Shown here one piece after another: positions 60,671 to 64,000 of a stretch of 64,000 nt of DNA. The position numbers and the translations under genes were made by a program. This DNA is from Pseudomonadota bacterium. Lineage in GTDB: Bacteria; Chloroflexota; UBA6077; JAJPGT01. How positions within the stretch are numbered: the stretch's first letter is position 1; every line of letters starts with the position of its first letter. The notes beneath the pieces were generated by a model that worked only from the letters and a program-made list of their open reading frames with translations, had not been told where the DNA came from and made no database searches. The DNA lies in the NCBI GenBank assembly GCA_021325655.1, contig JAJPGT010000020.1, positions 1 to 64,000 of the forward strand, in the 5' to 3' direction.

Positions 60671-63010
60671 TCAGGCGCCGCGGCGCGCCTGCTGGATGAG
60701 CCGCCAGATCTTCTCTGGCCGGGCCGGGATGTCGACATGCTTGACGCCCAGCGCCCGCAGTGCGTCGCCGATCGCGTTGGCCACGGTGGGCGTGGCGGCG
60801 ATGGTGCCGGCCTCGCCGATCCCCTTGACGCCCAGCGGGTTGGCCGGCGTCACTGTCACGGTGCGGTGGTTCTCCATGCGCGGCAGCATGTCGGCTCGCA
60901 CCGCGGCGTAGTCGAGCAATGAGCCGGTGAGGAGCTGGCCGGTTTCCGGGTCGTAGACGATCTCCTCGGACAGCGCCTGCGCCGCGCCCTGGGCGGCGCC
61001 ACCCTGCACCTGGCCATCTACGAGCAGCGGGTTGACCACGTTGCCGCAGTCGTCCACGCTCACGTACTTCACCAGCTTCACCTCGCCCGTCTCCGGATCG
61101 ACATCCACCACCGCGACGTGCGTCCCGAACGGGAAGGTGAAGTTGGGCGGATCGAACACGCGGATGGACTGCAGCCCGGGCTCCATTCCCTCCGGGATGT
61201 TCACCCCGTTGTATGCCTCACGCGCGACCTGGGCGAAGGTGAGCGACCTGCCAGGGGCGCCCTTGACCTGGAACACGCCCGCCTCGAGCTCGACGTCGTC
61301 TGGTGAGACCTCGAGCATGTGAGCGGCGATCTTCACTGCCTTGTCGCGCACATCCTGCATCGCCAGCAGCACCGCGCTGCCACCGAGCGCCAGCGAGCGG
61401 CTGCCGCCGGTGCCGTTGTTCGAGAAGGGCGTGCTGGCGGTGTCGCCGTGGTGCACGGTGATGTCCGCCACGTCGATCCCCAGCACGTCGGCGGCGACCT
61501 GTGCAAAGGCGGTTTCATGCCCCTGGCCGTGGGCGGAGGCACCGGTGAAGATGTTGACCTTGCCGCTCGGCTCTACTCGGGCGATGGCGCTCTCGAAGCC
61601 GCCGGCCCCCATGATCTTGGAAGGGCCGAAGGCGCAGATCTCGACATAGCTCGCCAGGCCAACGCCGCGGATCTTCCCCTGCTGGCGGAGCTGCTCGGCC
61701 TCCGCCTTGAGCTGCCGGTAGCCGGATAGCTCCACCGCTCGGTCCAACGCCATGGCGTAGTCGCCACTGTCATAGGTCAGGCCGATCGGGGTGGTGTAGG
61801 GGAACTCGTCCTTGCGGATGAAGTTCTTCTTGCGCACCTCCACCGGGTCCAGCCCCAGCTCATCGGCAACGGCGTCCATCATCCGCTCGAGCAGGTAGGT
61901 CGCCTCGGGGCGTCCCGCGCCACGATAGGCATCGGTGGGCACCTTGTTGGTGAGCACCCCATGCAGCTCGTAGTGGATGTCGGTGAACCGGTAGGGGCCG
62001 GTGCCCATCAGCGTGGTGAGGGTGGGAATCTCGGCGGTGCCCAGGTACAGGTAGGCGCCCAGGTCGGCCAGCAGCCGGCCTTTGAGCCCGAGCACCGTGC
62101 CGTCGCGCTTACAGGCCATGCTGATGTAGTCGATCTGGTCGCGGCCGTGCGCCATCGTCGCCAGGTTCTCCCGGCGCTCCTCCAGCCAGCGCACCGGGCG
62201 TCCGAGCTGCATCGCCAGCCAGGGGATGAGCACTTCGTCGGGATAGACGTTGCACTTGGCTCCGAAGCCGCCGCCGACCTCTGGCGCGATCACCCGGAGC
62301 TGGTTTTCCCGCAGGCCGAGAATCTCGGCGAAGCGATGCCGCATCAGGTGCGGCGCCTGCGTCCCCAGGTAGAGCACGACGCTGCCCTCGCCGCGGCGAT
62401 ACTCGGCCAGCGCGGCGCGGCACTCCATTGGCAGCGCGGCCACGCGCTGGTTCACGATCCGCCGCTCCACCACGGCGTCGGCTTGGGCGAACGCGGCATC
62501 CACGTCGCCGTGTTTAACGACCTGCACGAAGCACTCGTTGGTCCCGAGCTCCTCGTGCACCAGTGGTGCGCCCGGGGAGAGCGCCGCCTCCAGATCGACC
62601 ACCACCGGCAGCGGCTCGTAGTCCACCATAATGGCGTCGACGGCGTCGCGGGCGGCCGCTTGCGAATCGGCCACCACCACCGCCACCGGCTCCCCGACGA
62701 ACCGTACCTTCCCTTCGGCGAGTGCCGTGCGGCGCGGGTTCTTCGCACCTTCCAGGTTCGAGGCGCCGGGCAGCGAATTCAGGTGTGGGTTGACGTCCTG
62801 GCCGGTGTAGACCGCGACGACCCCGGGCCTCGCCCGAGCGGCCGAGGTGTCGATGCTCCGGATCCGCGCGTGGGCGTACGGACTGCGGACGAACTCTGCG
62901 TGGAGCAACCCGAACGGCTGAAGATCGCCAATGTAGGTGGCGGAGCCGGTGATCAGCCGCGGGTCCTCCACGCGCTTGACCGCCGAGCCAATGAGGCGTG
63001 CTCGTGTCAT
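60671..63010 (-). CDS. Molybdenum hydroxylase large subunit, CoxL form II-like
   Basis: 779 aa, the usual length. The cofactor domain has VAPEVGGGFGAKCNVYPDEV-type sequence near 241-260 (IAPEVGGGFGAK), and the active-site loop AYRGAGR at 361-367 is the form II type. True aerobic CO dehydrogenases (form I) have AYRCSFR with the Cu-binding Cys, so CO oxidation is unlikely. The catalytic Glu is Glu733 in KGIGEAGT. The usual small (2Fe-2S) and medium (FAD) subunit genes are not beside it, so partners must be elsewhere. The ATG at 63010 has GAGG upstream. Substrate is likely an aldehyde or N-heterocycle. Confidence 0.92.
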   Translation of the reverse strand: MTRARLIGSAVKRVEDPRLITGSATYIGDLQPFGLLHAEFVRSPYAHARIRSIDTSAARARPGVVAVYTGQDVNPHLNSLPGASNLEGAKNPRRTALAEGKVRFVGEPVAVVVADSQAAARDAVDAIMVDYEPLPVVVDLEAALSPGAPLVHEELGTNECFVQVVKHGDVDAAFAQADAVVERRIVNQRVAALPMECRAALAEYRRGEGSVVLYLGTQAPHLMRHRFAEILGLRENQLRVIAPEVGGGFGAKCNVYPDEVLIPWLAMQLGRPVRWLEERRENLATMAHGRDQIDYISMACKRDGTVLGLKGRLLADLGAYLYLGTAEIPTLTTLMGTGPYRFTDIHYELHGVLTNKVPTDAYRGAGRPEATYLLERMMDAVADELGLDPVEVRKKNFIRKDEFPYTTPIGLTYDSGDYAMALDRAVELSGYRQLKAEAEQLRQQGKIRGVGLASYVEICAFGPSKIMGAGGFESAIARVEPSGKVNIFTGASAHGQGHETAFAQVAADVLGIDVADITVHHGDTASTPFSNNGTGGSRSLALGGSAVLLAMQDVRDKAVKIAAHMLEVSPDDVELEAGVFQVKGAPGRSLTFAQVAREAYNGVNIPEGMEPGLQSIRVFDPPNFTFPFGTHVAVVDVDPETGEVKLVKYVSVDDCGNVVNPLLVDGQVQGGAAQGAAQALSEEIVYDPETGQLLTGSLLDYAAVRADMLPRMENHRTVTVTPANPLGVKGIGEAGTIAATPTVANAIGDALRALGVKHVDIPARPEKIWRLIQQARRGA

Positions 63011-63138
63011 CGCTTCTGTTCCTCGAGGCGTGGTTCAGCCTGGCCACTCAAGCGCAGCCGTCGGCGCGCTGCATCGTACCATGCCTCGCGCCCGGACGCG
63101 AGCAGGAGTGGGAGAGGGGAAAGCGGGCGAGCGGGGCG

Positions 63139-63465
63139 CTATTCGGGAACCGAGCGCCAGAGAAGGACGATGGCGATGATGACGCCGAGGAGCGTTCCGA
63201 TCATCAGGCCTGGCTGAGCCCAGAGGCGATCGCCGACCACCGCCGTGACCGCGACGATCGCGAGCGCCCGGAACAGGAAGAACAGATAGCGCCAGCCGGG
63301 GTACAGCCGACAGCCGTTGCAGAGGTCGTACAGGCCGCGGAAGACCGTCCCGCGGACCAGCCCGTGATCCGCGCAGAAGGCTTTGCCACACCGCCCGCAG
63401 GCGGCCTCCGGCGGGCGGGTACACTGGCGCTGAAAGCAGGTTTTCGGCTGGGCCTGGGCAACCAT
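63139..63465 (-). CDS. Small zinc-ribbon membrane protein, 108 aa
   Basis: Not a named family. The N-terminal 40 residues hold paired Cys/His (CFQRQCTRPP, then CGRCGKAFCADHGLV and CNGCRLYPGW), a B-box/zinc-ribbon-like pattern. Residues about 62-102 are two membrane segments (LFFLFRALAIVAVTAVVG, GTLLGVIIAIVLLW). The ATG at 63465 has AAAAAGG upstream; the frame is open to 63819 without better starts. It could be a membrane sensor or an accessory protein; no evidence decides. Confidence 0.65.
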   Translation of the reverse strand: MVAQAQPKTCFQRQCTRPPEAACGRCGKAFCADHGLVRGTVFRGLYDLCNGCRLYPGWRYLFFLFRALAIVAVTAVVGDRLWAQPGLMIGTLLGVIIAIVLLWRSVPE

Positions 63466-63824
63466 GCGGGCCTTTTTCTCCCACGAGTTTCGCGCGCTCG
63501 CGCCCTCGCGCCTCCGCCAGAAGCACCCGCTCCCACCCACGCGGCGTCTGGCCCGGCGCGCCCGCGCGAAGTACGCACAGCATAGCCTCTTGACGTGGTA
63601 GCCGCGTGTATGCCACCCTTCGTGAGCGGCGGGCTGCTCGCCGCGTCCGTTCAACCGCTGCTCATGCCAGGCCCTGTGCCCTGAGCACACGGTCCAGGCG
63701 CACGGTACTCTTGGACGGTTGTGTGTAGTACTTATTTCCCATTGCTCGCCACTTTGTTGCATCCTACAGTGCCGAAGATACGTACTAGATCGTGAGACGC
63801 GCCGTGACGACTGGAGCACCCACC
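63466..63824. other. 359-bp divergent non-coding gap
   Basis: Between the minus-strand zinc-ribbon gene and the plus-strand CxxC gene. It is less GC-rich toward its right end. The only element I can name is the weak promoter at 63754-63782. No stable hairpin, repeat, tRNA or small gene with a good ribosome site was seen. Confidence 0.5.
63754..63782 (+). promoter_or_regulatory. Weak candidate promoter for the CxxC gene
   Basis: TTGTTG at 63754-63759, a 17-base spacer, then GATACG at 63777-63782. It lies in the only AT-richer stretch here. The expected leader of about 36 bases carries GGAG nine bases before the ATG at 63825. Confidence 0.25.
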
Positions 63825-64000
63825 ATGAAGAGCCCCAAGCGCCCCCCCAAACCCGTTCGCTGTGAAGGCTGTGGGATCCTGGTTGGCCCGGGGTACCTGT
63901 CGGAGCAGGGGTGGCCGGCTCCTGATGGCCAGGGGATCATCTGCTGGTCGTGCCGCGACTACCTCTCCAACGCCGCGAAGCGCGGCCGGGACCCGCTCCA
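63825..64000 (+). CDS. Small CxxC zinc-finger-like protein, N-terminal part (cut by window edge)
   Basis: The first 58 codons are inside the window. MKSPKRPPKPVRCEGCGILV, then a loop and ICWSCRDYLSNAAKR give a CxxC...CxxC pair typical of small treble-clef or zinc-ribbon proteins. The ATG at 63825 follows GGAG at nine bases. The rest lies beyond the window, so family and length are unknown. Confidence 0.55.
   Translation, partial: MKSPKRPPKPVRCEGCGILVGPGYLSEQGWPAPDGQGIICWSCRDYLSNAAKRGRDPL

Noticed and set aside
60671..63010. Aerobic CO dehydrogenase (form I CoxL)
   Set aside because: The active-site loop is AYRGAGR, not the Cys-containing AYRCSFR of form I.

Overview
The window is a very GC-rich chromosomal segment with tightly packed genes, many four-base start/stop overlaps, frequent GTG starts and clear purine-rich ribosome binding sites. 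By gene content it looks like a Chloroflexota genome, most likely Thermomicrobia (Sphaerobacter-like): a contractile injection system of the actinobacterial/Chloroflexota style, a BTAD regulator, RecD2, a PAC2 protein, a form-II CoxL-like enzyme and a P450 with its own [3Fe-4S] ferredoxin. No rRNA or tRNA is present to prove this, and a high-GC actinobacterium is the main alternative.

Left part (1-11 kb): a cell-surface polysaccharide region. A tight minus-strand operon (5543 down to 1) encodes a coiled-coil methyltransferase, a sulfatase-superfamily membrane-glycan modifying candidate, a Wzm/Wzt-type ABC polysaccharide exporter whose ATPase carries a C-terminal glycan-recognition domain, and a GT39-like membrane glycosyltransferase cut by the window edge. 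A GT4 glycosyltransferase diverges from it. Three extended SDR sugar epimerase/dehydratases and a sugar-1-phosphate nucleotidyltransferase form a second minus-strand group.

Centre (45.3 kb down to 10.9 kb, all minus strand): a near-complete extracellular/cytoplasmic contractile injection system (eCIS/CIS). In transcription order: BTAD (SARP-like) regulator, small protein, DUF4255 cap protein, an Ig/carboxypeptidase-regulatory-like protein, sheath, tube, a second very large sheath, a second tube, LysM tube/hub adaptor, a 59-aa protein, gpD-like hub, gpV-like spike, a protein with a C-terminal membrane hairpin, gp25-like wedge, gpJ-like baseplate protein, a beta-propeller/gpI fusion, three uncharacterised CIS proteins, an AAA+ ATPase, and two DUF4157 (eCIS core domain) proteins. 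The last of these is 1130 aa long and ends in a PD-(D/E)XK-like nuclease signature, making it the likely toxic cargo. Its stop codon overlaps the start of a glycosyltransferase-methyltransferase fusion, which in turn overlaps a three-domain glycosyltransferase, so glycan-modifying enzymes appear to be co-translated with the cargo. This run is the most interesting part of the window.

Right part (45.6-64 kb): ordinary metabolic and housekeeping genes. These are an OYE-type FMN/FAD oxidoreductase with an altered Fe-S cysteine motif, a nucleoside phosphorylase, P450 plus ferredoxin, a FIST sensor protein, a PAC2 protein, RecD2 helicase, a peptidase-S51-like protein and a second GT39-like membrane protein. 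An acyl-CoA dehydrogenase / class III CoA-transferase / MaoC hydratase operon follows, with MaoC broken by a one-base deletion. Then come a bidirectional terminator, a CoxL-like molybdenum hydroxylase large subunit, a small zinc-ribbon membrane protein and the start of another CxxC protein. No prophage capsid, integrase, CRISPR array, IS element or stable RNA gene was recognised.
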